A stretch of 64,000 bases of DNA from an uncultured Clostridia bacterium (lineage in GTDB: Bacteria; Bacillota; Clostridia; Christensenellales; Borkfalkiaceae). Under the pieces are notes generated by a model, which saw only the letters and a list, made by a program, of their open reading frames with translations, had not been told where the DNA came from and did no database searches. Shown here piece by piece: positions 1 to 9,229 of the stretch (the first letter of the stretch is position 1; each line of letters opens with the position of its first letter). Made by a program: the position numbers and the translations under genes. Location: contig CALVPT010000002.1 in the NCBI GenBank assembly GCA_944354125.1, positions 124,001-188,000 of the forward strand, read 5' to 3'.

Positions 1-35
1 CCGTTTTATGCTCTATTTTATACTTTGCCCGAACC

Positions 36-3000
36 TCAGTCGACGGGTATGCACCTGTTTGCGAATATGTTCACAACCGTCGTAGTTATGTCCTTGTCCT
101 TCAGTCCGCAGACGGTAGCCGTCACCTGGCGGTAAAGTCTGAGCTGGGGGGCATATTTCTTTAAGATGTACTCGTCGCCGTGCGAGGAGAATTTATAGTC
201 TATTATGTCGGCGTGCACCGCCCTGTCTCCCTCATACCTGACGGAAAGAAGGTCGATTGCGCCCTGCACTATGACGCCGTTGCCGTCGTCCTCCCCTACG
301 CCGAGGGTCGCCTTTTCACCCCTTTCGAGCGCGCGGTATCCCCCCGAGGGCAGGCGGCATATGAATTCCCTCTCCCTGTACAGCGAACACCCCTTGCCGA
401 AATCGAACACGGGCATAGAAAGTATGGTTTCCAGCCGCCCGACGTCCAGAAGCGAGCGCTGGGCGTCGGTAATGAGCCCCTCCCTGAGCCATTCGTTCAG
501 CTGACGGGCTATGCCCTCCCCGTCCTTTACGGCAAAGTCGCACAGCTCCAGAAAACGGTGGTAGGCTATGCCGCGCTCTATGCCCGTCCTGCCGCCAGAG
601 GGCGCGTCCTCGACGAAGAGTCTGGGGCTTAAATCGTCCTCGGAATCGAACCTTACGAGGCGCGACGCCGAACTCTTGACGGGCAGGTCGGCGCCGCTCT
701 CGTGGGGATATGTGCGGACGAACTGCGCGACCAGCTCCTTTTCGAGCGCCTCGTCCGCCCTGCTCGTATCGAAACGCACTGCGCCCTCTCCGTCCTCCGT
801 CGGGGCGACAGTCTGCAATGCCTCGGGGTCATACTGCGCTATGTCAAACAGCGACGAATAGCAGTCGGCGGAGATTGCCGACACGGCGTCGTATTCGGTG
901 CTGCCAGAAAGGATATACAGCGAATACTTTGCGCGCGTGCAGGCAACATAGAACAGGTTTATCTCGTTGCCCAGCTCCTCCGCCCTTTCCTCTATCGCCA
1001 GAACGCGCCTGAGCATGGTATTGAAATATACTCCCTTTTCGACGTCGTAATACCGCGGCGCAAAGCCATACTTTTCGTCGAAGGGCATATCCGAAGAGGA
1101 ATCGCCCTCGAAGCTTTCGGAGATGTCGGCGACTATGACGACGGGAAACTCCAGCCCCTTGGAGGCGTGCATGGTCATGACGGTTATGCTGTTGGCCGTC
1201 GGCGAGGAGGGCATTGTCACCTCGAACGCGTTCGCCCTGAGCTTTGCAAGGAATGCCGCGAGCGACAGCTCGCCCGAGGGCGAGTATGCCTCGGACTGCA
1301 ATCTTCTCAGCGCCGCCATGCGCTCTGCGGAGGAGAACTTGCCGACAAAGCCGCCCTTTGCCGTAATCTCGTCTATGAGCGCCGCCGCGCCCAGATAGTC
1401 CGAAAGCCGCCTGAGCCTTTCGGCATCCTGCAGAAATTTATTTATCTTTATCGCCAGCCCGTCTATGTGGGTCTGCCCGTAGTTTACGACCAAATCGCGG
1501 AAGGGCGTTCCGCGCGGCACGCTGCCCGAAAGTATCCTTATTTCGGCAAGCTCCTCCTCCGAAAACGCGCCCAACGGCGACAGCATCGCCGAGGCGAGGG
1601 GGATATCCTGTCGGCTGTCGTCGATATACGAGAGCATGTCGAGTATCTGCCGTATTTCGGCGAGGTCGCAGATATTCTGTTCTGCCGCACCCCTCACCGA
1701 ATAGCCCTCCGCCGAGAGCACCCTGACTATTGCCTGCACGCTCTTGTTGGAGCGCTTTCTCGTCAGCACGCATATGTCGCCTGCCTCGACGCGCTTTTCC
1801 TGTCCCGAGTCGGGGTCGAAATAAGTTTCGCCGAGCGCCCTTTTGACGGCGGCGAGCACTGCCAGTCCGCCCGAGGGAATGAAGCTTACGCCGCCCCTGT
1901 GGCCGAGCACGGAATAGACGCCCTCCGCCTGTTCCCTCTCCTCCTTTGCCTTGTCGAAGAGCAGGATTTTCGCATTGCCGCGGTATCCTTCCCCGTAGCG
2001 CGAACCGCCGCGCATTGCGTGGCCTTTGGCATAATCTATGTCCGAAAGGGGGCGCGCCATGACGCGCGAAAACAGCCTGTTCACGAAATCTATGACCTCG
2101 GGACTGCTGCGGAAGTTGTCGGGCAGGACTATGAAGTCGCCCTTTTCCTCCGCCTGTCTGCACTTGTCGGTGAAAATTTTGGACTTGCTGCCCCTGAAGC
2201 CGTATATTGCCTGTTTGACGTCGCCGACCATGAACACATCGCACGATGCCACCATGTCTATTATGGCGTCCTGAATGGGGTTGACGTCCTGATATTCGTC
2301 GACGAACACATAGCGGTATTTGAGGTTGACCTGCGCCCTGACGTCGCCGTCGCCATACTTTAAAAGGTTATAGGTGATCTGTTCGAGGTCGGCATAGTCG
2401 AGCTTGCCCTCCTCGCGCTTGACTGCGGCATATTCGCCGTCGAATCCCCTTAAAAGATAGCAGAATGCCGATGCGAGCGCGCCGCTTTCAAAGTAGCGCA
2501 TCCTTTCCGTCTGCTCGTCCGAGATGTCGGAAGAGAGCGCAGAATATTCGCCCCTGACCGACGACATGAACGCCGAAAAGCGCGCGTCGTCCTCGCTCGT
2601 TTCGGGCTTTACGGCAGGCTTGTTGGTCCTGGTCAGCCTGGGCAGGGGGATAAATACGTCCTTCTCCGCCGCAACGCCCTTAAGCGTTTCGACCGCCTCG
2701 GAGAGCACCTTATGGTACTTTTCCCCGTTGAGCGCGGGCATAAACCCTTCCGCAAAGCTTTCGACCTGCCCTGCAAGGGCGAGACAGCGCGACTTTCTCC
2801 ATTCGGCGTAGTCCGAACATACCGACTTAAACCCATCTTCCGAAAAGGTCTTATCCGCACTGTTTTCAAGCACGGCGGCATAGTCGGGCAGTATGCGCGC
2901 GCGGTTATATGCGGCGACAATCATGCGCCTTAAGCCCTCGTCCGTGCGCTTATGTCTCAGTCTTTTCAGCGCATAGAGCAGGCGTTCGTCGTCCGCCTCG

Positions 3001-3434
3001 TACAGCCTGTCGAAAAGAGCGTCCATAGCCGACTGCATGAGTTCCTGCGTTTCGCCGCCCTCGGCGATTATCTCGAACGCCGCATCGACGTCCGCCACGT
3101 AGAAATAGGTGCGGATTAGCTTGGCGCAGAAGGAATGAATGGTGCTTATTTCCGCCTGATTGAGCTTGTTGAGCTGTACTTTCAGGTGCTCCGCGAGACT
3201 TTCGTCGGCATCCCTGAGGCGCGATATGAGCTCCGAACGCAGTTTGGTCTTCATCTGAGCCGCCGCCTTTTTGGTAAAGGTGACGGCGAGCACGTTGTCG
3301 AGGCTTACGCCCCCGGATATTATGTCGGCAAGGCGCTCTATCATTACCGACGTCTTGCCTGCGCCTGCCGAGGCGGATACCATTACCCTGCCCCTCGCCC
3401 CTATCGCGCGGAGCTGTTCGGGAGTTCTATTCAT
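36..3434 (-). CDS. addA: ATP-dependent helicase/nuclease subunit A (AddA)
   Basis: AddA is the helicase-nuclease subunit of AddAB, which processes double-strand breaks for RecA loading in the cytoplasm. The 1132-residue product has the UvrD-family motifs in order: Walker A (SASAGAGKT, residues 20-28), motif II (VDEYQD, about 380), motif III (QAIYGFRGS), motif V (MTMHASKGLEFP) and motif VI (FYVACTRAK). A C-terminal PD-(D/E)xK nuclease follows, with GIAYH, QGAIDLL and IDYK all present, so both activities look intact. It is slightly shorter than typical AddA (about 1200). The ATG overlaps the end of addB by 8 bp behind an AAGGAGG site, which fits translational coupling. Confidence 0.96.
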   Translation of the reverse strand: MNRTPEQLRAIGARGRVMVSASAGAGKTSVMIERLADIISGGVSLDNVLAVTFTKKAAAQMKTKLRSELISRLRDADESLAEHLKVQLNKLNQAEISTIHSFCAKLIRTYFYVADVDAAFEIIAEGGETQELMQSAMDALFDRLYEADDERLLYALKRLRHKRTDEGLRRMIVAAYNRARILPDYAAVLENSADKTFSEDGFKSVCSDYAEWRKSRCLALAGQVESFAEGFMPALNGEKYHKVLSEAVETLKGVAAEKDVFIPLPRLTRTNKPAVKPETSEDDARFSAFMSSVRGEYSALSSDISDEQTERMRYFESGALASAFCYLLRGFDGEYAAVKREEGKLDYADLEQITYNLLKYGDGDVRAQVNLKYRYVFVDEYQDVNPIQDAIIDMVASCDVFMVGDVKQAIYGFRGSKSKIFTDKCRQAEEKGDFIVLPDNFRSSPEVIDFVNRLFSRVMARPLSDIDYAKGHAMRGGSRYGEGYRGNAKILLFDKAKEEREQAEGVYSVLGHRGGVSFIPSGGLAVLAAVKRALGETYFDPDSGQEKRVEAGDICVLTRKRSNKSVQAIVRVLSAEGYSVRGAAEQNICDLAEIRQILDMLSYIDDSRQDIPLASAMLSPLGAFSEEELAEIRILSGSVPRGTPFRDLVVNYGQTHIDGLAIKINKFLQDAERLRRLSDYLGAAALIDEITAKGGFVGKFSSAERMAALRRLQSEAYSPSGELSLAAFLAKLRANAFEVTMPSSPTANSITVMTMHASKGLEFPVVIVADISESFEGDSSSDMPFDEKYGFAPRYYDVEKGVYFNTMLRRVLAIEERAEELGNEINLFYVACTRAKYSLYILSGSTEYDAVSAISADCYSSLFDIAQYDPEALQTVAPTEDGEGAVRFDTSRADEALEKELVAQFVRTYPHESGADLPVKSSASRLVRFDSEDDLSPRLFVEDAPSGGRTGIERGIAYHRFLELCDFAVKDGEGIARQLNEWLREGLITDAQRSLLDVGRLETILSMPVFDFGKGCSLYREREFICRLPSGGYRALERGEKATLGVGEDDGNGVIVQGAIDLLSVRYEGDRAVHADIIDYKFSSHGDEYILKKYAPQLRLYRQVTATVCGLKDKDITTTVVNIFANRCIPVD

Positions 3435-6400
3435 GCTCTTTGCCCTCCTTGCACTGACGGGATATCTCGGCGATGCGCCTGCAGTCGACCTTGACTATCT
3501 GCCGCTCTCCGCTCTTTTTGAGGTCATAGCCGCAACAGCCGCCGAATTTGCAGTAGCTGCACGCGTCCTGCACGGGCGAGGGCGCGATGTTGCCGCCCAG
3601 CATCTCGCCTGCGCCGCCGCCCGACACCATAACGGCATAGTCCAGAAAGTCGGCAAACTGCTCCCTTTCCATCGCCTTGTCGAGCTTTCTGCCATTGAGA
3701 TATGCGTTTACGTATGCGCTCTTTGCCTTTTCCTGCACGTTTATGTCCGAACACTTTACGACGTCCGGACTGCCGTCCATGAAGCCCTGCAGACAGAACG
3801 CGCTCGTGTCCGAGGAGGAATATTCGACCTTTGCGGGGAAGTAATATGCGCCCGCCGCGCGCTTTCCCTCCGACGCGGCGAGAAGATAGAGGGGAAGCTG
3901 GGTCTTTAGCCCCATATAATACGAGCTTGCGCTGTCGTCCGTCGCGCCCGTCTTGTAGTCTATTATCCTGACGAGGTCGTCGCAGCTGTCCACCCTGTCT
4001 ATGCGCCCCCAGAGCGATATTTCGCCGAGGGGTATGCGGCACCCGAACTCCGTAGCCGACACTTTAAAGCGCGAATTTGCCAGCTGGCGGTATGCGCCTA
4101 CTGACACCTTTACCGCCTCCTCCGACAGCGCTTTAGCCGTATATATGCCGCGCTTATCGCCGCTCATCGCCGCATATTGCGGCTTTGACAGCAGCTCTTC
4201 CGCCGCGCCCGAGGCGAAGTCGGCGCAGTCCTGCTCGCTTAAGAATCTGTCCAGCGAGCCTGCCGTCTTTTCGAGCACGGAGTGTATGAAATTGCCCGAA
4301 TCGAGCGGACGGAGCGCGCCCTCCACCCTTTCGGCGAGCTTAAGCCCCTGCGCCATGAAACACTTGTAGGGACAGGAAAAATAGCTCTCGAGGGCGGTGG
4401 GAGAAAGCGACTTGCCGTACAGCTTTCTGCCGCTCGTCAGGCTGTATTTATGCCCGTCGTCGTCCTGCATTTCCTTAAGGGCGGCGCCGATATACTCGTC
4501 GCCCGTGCTCTCCGCATAGCTTTTGAGCGCGCCGTACACCGCCGAATACTTTTCGACGGGCGTCGTCCTTGCCGCCGACGGCGAAGAGGCGCTTCCCGAC
4601 CTGTATTCGGCAAGCCGCCTGAGAGCAGGCAGGGGACGGGCGAAATAATAGGGGTATTGTCCGAAATTGCCGCTTCCGAAGTCACACGGCGAAGGAGTAA
4701 GCGGTTTTCCGCCGGACGAAAACAGACGGAGCGCATAGTCCGCAACCTCGCTGCGGGCGCACTCCTCACCGCCCTTTCTCATGGGAAACACGAGATACAG
4801 CCGCGAGGAAAAAGCGCACAGATTGAGCGCCGTCGTCTCCCTCACCCTGTCGTTTACCTCGCTTATCTTGGGGGAAACGGCGAGATTGAGCCTGTCGAGC
4901 GAGTTGAGCTCGGCATCGGTGAGTATTGCTATATCCTGCGAGCAGGCAGGCACGGAGTCCGTAAGCCCTGCGGCGAACAGCACTTTGGAGCCCGTGTTTG
5001 CCGTAGCCGCCAGGTCGCCGACGAAAACGGCGTCCTGCTTGGGGGGAATGAGCGAAATTTCCGCCGCGGTAAAGCCGCTCTTTAAAAGCGCCGAAAGCTT
5101 TCTTACGGAAAGTTTCTGCCCGACGGCAAGTCTTTGCGCCTCGTCGAGCACCCCGACGGTGCACTCGTAAGCCCTGGCATTCATTGCCGCGACCGAGGGA
5201 TATGCCGAAAATGCCCCGTCCTTTGCCGCCTCCTCCAGGGCGTTCTGCGCCGTGAATCTGTCGGCAAGCGCCTTGAGCGCCCCTACCAATTCCGCGCCCT
5301 TTGCCTGAGAGAGCAGCGAAAGTCCCTCCAAAAACAGCGCGCGCATGCGCGACACCGACGCATACGAGAGGTCGGGTTCTTCGCATATCTGCCTGTTGAT
5401 CTCCCTCTTTACCCCTCCCCTCGAGGAGGCGGCGCGGAGAAGATAGTTTATGAATACGTCCTTGTCGGCGCGACCCTCTTCGCCCGCCGCGGCGAGAAAG
5501 ACGGGCGAACTGACGACCTGAACGACGCTCTGCAATCTGCATCCGTCCGCAAGACAGCCGAGATAGTTCAAGAGAAACTGGCAGAGCGGATGGGAGATAA
5601 GCGGATAGCGCCTGTCGACGTACAGCGGTATGCCGTATTGGCGGAACGCCCTCTCCAGAAGCGGCTGATAGCCCGAAAGGTCGGGCAACATAACCGATAT
5701 TTCGCGATAGCGCAGACCCAGCTCCTGCACGCACCTGAGCGTTTCGGCGGCTATGAACGAGCACTCCTCCGCCTCGTCTGCGGCGACGTTCAGCCTTACG
5801 TCCGCGGTATCCTTTACCTCGGCGCGGTGAAAGGCCAAAGAGTCGAAGAGATTGCGCCTTAAGTGTTCGGCAGCGCCCCGTCTGTCAGAGGGCAGACTGA
5901 CTATGTTTGCAGGTTTTCTGCACTCGGCGGCAACCCCTACGAAGGACGACCACGCCTGATTGACGTACAGACTTTCCCGTCCGCCTATGAACAGTCCGCT
6001 GACGTGCGCGGCGGTATTTATGCAGGCGCGCACGCACTCCCTCACCGACGAAGTGAACGCCTGAAATCCTAAAATTATGACGTGAGAGGAGGCAATTCCG
6101 GCCGACGATGAGATTACATCCGGCAACTGTCTGAGGTATTCGTTTCTGTCTACGAGTCCGTTTTCCCTGAGATATGCGACGTATTCGGAATAGAGCAGCG
6201 ACAGGTCGGCGAGTTTGCGCCTGAGAAGTTCGCCCTGAGCCTCGACGGCGGAGATGTCCTCCGCAGATACGCCCGAGGAATATAAAAGGGCTATCGTGTC
6301 GTATACCTCCTGAGCGGCGCCCGTCGCCGACAGCTTTTTGAAGAGGATGAGTTTTTGTGCGTTTTTGTCTATTATGCTCCTCAAAGCCATTGCCGAGCCC

Positions 6401-6651
6401 TGACTGGTGAGCACGTTTTCCGCCCTGCCGCGCTCGGCGGAGAGAAACCTTGAAAGCGTGTAGACCGACACCGAAAAGGAGCCGCCCACCGCCTCGCATA
6501 CCGCCTTTTCGGCGGCAAGCGAAAGCCTGTCCTCGCAGAATACGACGACGTTTTCCGAGGACTTTCCGCCGACGCGGGCGGCTGAGGCTATTATATCCCT
6601 GAACTGTGCGAGCGCCGCCGACAGAGTCGGGGCGATATATGCATTTACCAT
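3427..6651 (-). CDS. addB: ATP-dependent helicase/nuclease subunit B (AddB)
   Basis: AddB is the second subunit of the AddAB recombination nuclease. The 1074-residue protein has a degenerate helicase-like N-terminal half and a C-terminal nuclease with GNFIH, GRIDRVD and IDYKTG. An Fe-S cluster is indicated by one upstream cysteine pair (SCPYKC) and a C-terminal C-x2-C-x5-C (CSYCKFGGCC), the known AddB pattern. I start it at the ATG at 6651 (MVNAYIAP), which has AGAGGT 7 nt upstream; an in-frame ATG five codons earlier has no ribosome-binding site and lies against a TATAAT. It is the first gene of the addB-addA pair. Confidence 0.95.
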   Translation of the reverse strand: MVNAYIAPTLSAALAQFRDIIASAARVGGKSSENVVVFCEDRLSLAAEKAVCEAVGGSFSVSVYTLSRFLSAERGRAENVLTSQGSAMALRSIIDKNAQKLILFKKLSATGAAQEVYDTIALLYSSGVSAEDISAVEAQGELLRRKLADLSLLYSEYVAYLRENGLVDRNEYLRQLPDVISSSAGIASSHVIILGFQAFTSSVRECVRACINTAAHVSGLFIGGRESLYVNQAWSSFVGVAAECRKPANIVSLPSDRRGAAEHLRRNLFDSLAFHRAEVKDTADVRLNVAADEAEECSFIAAETLRCVQELGLRYREISVMLPDLSGYQPLLERAFRQYGIPLYVDRRYPLISHPLCQFLLNYLGCLADGCRLQSVVQVVSSPVFLAAAGEEGRADKDVFINYLLRAASSRGGVKREINRQICEEPDLSYASVSRMRALFLEGLSLLSQAKGAELVGALKALADRFTAQNALEEAAKDGAFSAYPSVAAMNARAYECTVGVLDEAQRLAVGQKLSVRKLSALLKSGFTAAEISLIPPKQDAVFVGDLAATANTGSKVLFAAGLTDSVPACSQDIAILTDAELNSLDRLNLAVSPKISEVNDRVRETTALNLCAFSSRLYLVFPMRKGGEECARSEVADYALRLFSSGGKPLTPSPCDFGSGNFGQYPYYFARPLPALRRLAEYRSGSASSPSAARTTPVEKYSAVYGALKSYAESTGDEYIGAALKEMQDDDGHKYSLTSGRKLYGKSLSPTALESYFSCPYKCFMAQGLKLAERVEGALRPLDSGNFIHSVLEKTAGSLDRFLSEQDCADFASGAAEELLSKPQYAAMSGDKRGIYTAKALSEEAVKVSVGAYRQLANSRFKVSATEFGCRIPLGEISLWGRIDRVDSCDDLVRIIDYKTGATDDSASSYYMGLKTQLPLYLLAASEGKRAAGAYYFPAKVEYSSSDTSAFCLQGFMDGSPDVVKCSDINVQEKAKSAYVNAYLNGRKLDKAMEREQFADFLDYAVMVSGGGAGEMLGGNIAPSPVQDACSYCKFGGCCGYDLKKSGERQIVKVDCRRIAEISRQCKEGKEHE

Positions 6652-6664
6652 GCGTTTACCTCTC

Positions 6665-6683
6665 ATTATACAGCGCCATTATA
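6665..6683 (-). promoter_or_regulatory. Probable addB -10 region (two TATAAT copies)
   Basis: Reading the minus strand, two TATAAT hexamers lie at 6683-6678 and 6670-6665. The upstream one is an extended -10 (TGGTATAAT) and would start RNA about 20 nt before the addB ATG. No good -35 was seen. Confidence 0.5.
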
Positions 6684-6726
6684 CCATACCTCGGGCGATT
6701 TTTTAATTATTTGCCGCATAAAAGTT

Positions 6727-6755
6727 TTTACTTTCGTAAAAATATATGCTATAAT
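6727..6755 (+). promoter_or_regulatory. Sigma-A promoter of lipoprotein gene, abutting the start codon
   Basis: TTTACT (6727-6732), a 17-bp spacer and TATAAT (6750-6755). Only 7 nt separate the -10 from the ATG at 6763, so the predicted transcript starts at or within a base of the start codon. Confidence 0.7.
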
Positions 6756-6762
6756 AGGGCGT

Positions 6763-7878
6763 ATGAAGAGGATTTTCAAGATTGCGGCCGCACTCATTGC
6801 GGCAGGCAGCATAGTTACATTGGCCGGCTGCGGCGGTCAGACGCCTAATAACCGCGTGGCGACGTCCGCCAACTGGAACGTAAGGACCTCGACCAACGTC
6901 GAGAGGAGCTATGTGGACACATGGAAGACTAACGCCGAAGTGGCTACTTACAAGGTGAGCTTCAGCGGCGGCGGCAACTCCACCTATTCGGTAAACTACG
7001 ACGACGGAAGCTATGTGACAAAGTTCTATGTGCAGGACGGCTATGACTGGAATTCTGCCGACATTCCCGAGGCGTACCGCTCGGCGGAATATGCCGCAGA
7101 GACGGTGTACGTCTACGAGACGACCCTTTCGCTTACGGGCGCATATACGCACACGGCGAGCGGCGAAAAGCACGAATTTTCGGACAGCGTGACGACAAAG
7201 ACGCTCTTCCGCCTTGCAGACGACAATCTGCAGCCCGTCTACTCCCTTCAGGACATAAAGAGCACGACGGCGGCAAACCTTTCGGCTGCCGACATATCCA
7301 AGACTTATGTCGAGATAGACGCCGTATACGAGACATTCTATAACCACGACTGCACGCAGGCAACCGTATATACCACCGAAGAGGGCAAACAGACGGTGAC
7401 ATCCACGGCCGACCTCAAGAGCAGCAACGGCTATTCCCTTTTCGAAAACAGCCAGCTCGCAGCAGCGGTGAGAGCTTTCACCAGGACGAGCGGCTCGGGA
7501 TATCTGTTTGACGTATTCTCGCCCCAGTCCTCCGCAAAGCAGACCGTTCAGGCTGCCTGCGGCGAGGCTACCGCATTAAACGGCGAGGACGCCGCACAGA
7601 AGGGCATTATAGACGCGCTCGACGCGGCGGCTCCCTACATCTTCTTCGACGGCAGCAACGGCGACGAGAGCGAGCTTGAATACCGCTATAACGCAGTTAC
7701 CCTTACCATGGCGGCGGCAATGGCTGGACAGAGCAACACCTACTGGTATTCGACCGTCGAGAACAGCGACATAAACGCGACCAGGTCGGTACTTCTCAGG
7801 ATAATTACTCCCCTCTCTTTCGGTCTTGGCACGCTGGAATACAACCTTGAAAAACTTGAACTCGTCAGCCTCGGCTGA
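6763..7878 (+). CDS. Predicted lipoprotein of unknown function
   Basis: The 371-residue product has a classic lipoprotein signal peptide: Lys/Arg at residues 2-6, a hydrophobic core and the lipobox L-A-G-C with Cys23. The mature part is rich in Thr, Ser, Tyr and Asp, has no transmembrane segment after the signal, and has no motif I recognise. It should be anchored on the outer face of the membrane. The TATAAT is 7 nt from the ATG; the AGGG between them is too close to the start to be a normal ribosome-binding site, so initiation may be leaderless. It is flanked by its own promoter and terminator and so is probably monocistronic. Function unknown. Confidence 0.8.
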   Translation: MKRIFKIAAALIAAGSIVTLAGCGGQTPNNRVATSANWNVRTSTNVERSYVDTWKTNAEVATYKVSFSGGGNSTYSVNYDDGSYVTKFYVQDGYDWNSADIPEAYRSAEYAAETVYVYETTLSLTGAYTHTASGEKHEFSDSVTTKTLFRLADDNLQPVYSLQDIKSTTAANLSAADISKTYVEIDAVYETFYNHDCTQATVYTTEEGKQTVTSTADLKSSNGYSLFENSQLAAAVRAFTRTSGSGYLFDVFSPQSSAKQTVQAACGEATALNGEDAAQKGIIDALDAAAPYIFFDGSNGDESELEYRYNAVTLTMAAAMAGQSNTYWYSTVENSDINATRSVLLRIITPLSFGLGTLEYNLEKLELVSLG

Positions 7879-7926
7879 TGCAAAATGACGGGCACCTGAC
7901 CCGTCTTTAAAAACAAAGTTTATTTC

Positions 7927-7956
7927 GCCCGATGGCTTGAAACCAAGCCGTCGGGC
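7927..7956 (+). terminator. Terminator after lipoprotein gene
   Basis: A 13-bp stem (GCCCGATGGCTTG paired with CAAGCCGTCGGGC, one G-U) with a 4-nt loop, followed by TTATTCT. A weaker stem at 7887-7905 precedes it. Confidence 0.7.
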
Positions 7957-8058
7957 TTATTCTATGCGCCGACCTCTGCGCTATTCAGAAATTAATGCGA
8001 AGAGGCGGCTTAAGGCACGGGCGGCGCGCAACCCTGCCAAAAATTTTGGATTGGGGTA

Positions 8059-8087
8059 TGTACAAATAGCCGAATGGGTGATATAAT
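8059..8087 (+). promoter_or_regulatory. Sigma-A promoter of sugar kinase gene
   Basis: TGTACA (8059-8064), a 17-bp spacer and an extended -10, TGATATAAT, with TATAAT at 8082-8087. Transcription should start near 8094. This rules out the in-frame ATG at 8074 as start and supports 8137. Confidence 0.75.
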
Positions 8088-8136
8088 TGAATTATCAAAA
8101 TACCGCCCGTCGGAAGGCGCGGCAAAGGACGGAAAT

Positions 8137-9165
8137 ATGAATTGTGCCGATGTCAGATTTATAACCATGGGCGAACTGTTGCTTCGCCTTTCTCCCCCCA
8201 ACAACGAAAAGATAAGAATGACCAACGAATTTACGGTGAGATACGGGGGCGCGGAGGCCAACGTTGCCGTGTCGCTGGCTAACCTGGGCATAGACAGTTC
8301 ATACTTTACCGTCGTGCCCGATTCTTCTATAGGCAAGGCGGCGATAAGGTACATAAGGAGCAACGACGTGCACTGTTCGCCCTGCGTGTACGGCGACGGC
8401 AGAATGGGCATATACTTTCTGGAAGAGGGATTCGGCGTCAGGGCGAGCAAGGTGACGTATGACCGAAAGGACTCCGCCTTTGCGCTGTACGACTTTTCGA
8501 AGATAGATTTCAGGGAAAAGCTTAAGGGGTATACCTGGCTGCACCTGAGCGGCATCACCCCCGCCCTTTCCCGAAATTGCAGGGAGCTTATGCTGTCCGC
8601 GCTTAAGGCGGCGAAAGAGCTGGGTCTTACGGTATCCTTCGACTGCAATTACCGCTCAGCGCTGTGGGGCTGGCAGGAGGCGAGGGACTGCATAACCGAG
8701 TACCTTCCATACGTAGACGTGCTGTTCGGCATCGAGCCGATAAATCTCCCCGGTCCCGACGGAAAGGACCTCAAAGACGGCATGTCCATGAACCCCACCT
8801 ATAAGGAGCAGGACAGAATTTTCCGCGCGCTGAGCAAGAGATTTGACATAAAGGCGATAGGCAGGCACGTGCGCTACGTCCATTCGGGCAGCGAAAACAG
8901 CCTTAAGGCCTTTATGTGGTACGACGGGGAGACATACGAGAGCAACACATTCCGATTCAGCATACTCGACAGAGTGGGCGGCGGCGACGCCTTTGCCAGC
9001 GGCATGATTTATGCCATAATGCGCGGAATGAAGCCCGAGGACATAGTTAACTTTGCCGTAGCTTCGTCGGTAATCAAGCACACCATGCACGGCGACTTCA
9101 ACATAACCGACGACGAAGAGAGCATAATAAGCCTGATGAACCAGAACTACGAAATCAAGAGATAA
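8137..9165 (+). CDS. PfkB-family sugar kinase, probably 2-dehydro-3-deoxygluconate (KDG) kinase
   Basis: A 342-residue ribokinase/PfkB-fold kinase. It opens with the typical KDG-kinase start (TMGELLLRLSPP), has the substrate-binding Y-G-G-A-E-A-N-V-A segment and the catalytic GGGDAFASG near residue 285, where Asp is the base. PfkB kinases phosphorylate a sugar or sugar acid with ATP in the cytoplasm; the N-terminal pattern points to KDG, an intermediate of uronate catabolism, but no aldolase or uronate gene is adjacent, so the substrate is inferred. The start at 8137 follows AAAGGACGGA; a longer reading from 8074 would begin inside the promoter. Apparently monocistronic. Confidence 0.85.
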   Translation: MNCADVRFITMGELLLRLSPPNNEKIRMTNEFTVRYGGAEANVAVSLANLGIDSSYFTVVPDSSIGKAAIRYIRSNDVHCSPCVYGDGRMGIYFLEEGFGVRASKVTYDRKDSAFALYDFSKIDFREKLKGYTWLHLSGITPALSRNCRELMLSALKAAKELGLTVSFDCNYRSALWGWQEARDCITEYLPYVDVLFGIEPINLPGPDGKDLKDGMSMNPTYKEQDRIFRALSKRFDIKAIGRHVRYVHSGSENSLKAFMWYDGETYESNTFRFSILDRVGGGDAFASGMIYAIMRGMKPEDIVNFAVASSVIKHTMHGDFNITDDEESIISLMNQNYEIKR

Positions 9166-9180
9166 TCGCCCATATAGGAA

Positions 9181-9211
9181 AAGTCCGCGGCGCAGGTTGC
9201 GCCGCGGACTT
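9181..9211 (+). terminator. Strong terminator between sugar kinase and cysK
   Basis: A perfect 14-bp stem (AAGTCCGCGGCGCA with its complement) around a GGT loop, followed by TATTTTTTTC on the plus strand. On the minus strand it is followed by a short TTTT run, so it may also serve convergent cysK. Confidence 0.9.
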
Positions 9212-9229
9212 ATTTTTTTCTTTACATTT

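Noticed and set aside
702..2363. 553-codon open frame on the plus strand
   Set aside because: It lies wholly opposite addA, which has all helicase motifs. The frame stays open because of strong third-position codon bias and its translation has no recognisable motif.
8074..8136. Upstream start for the sugar kinase at 8074
   Set aside because: The ATG lies between the -35 and -10 of a good promoter; the start at 8137 has a ribosome-binding site and fits the family N-terminus.
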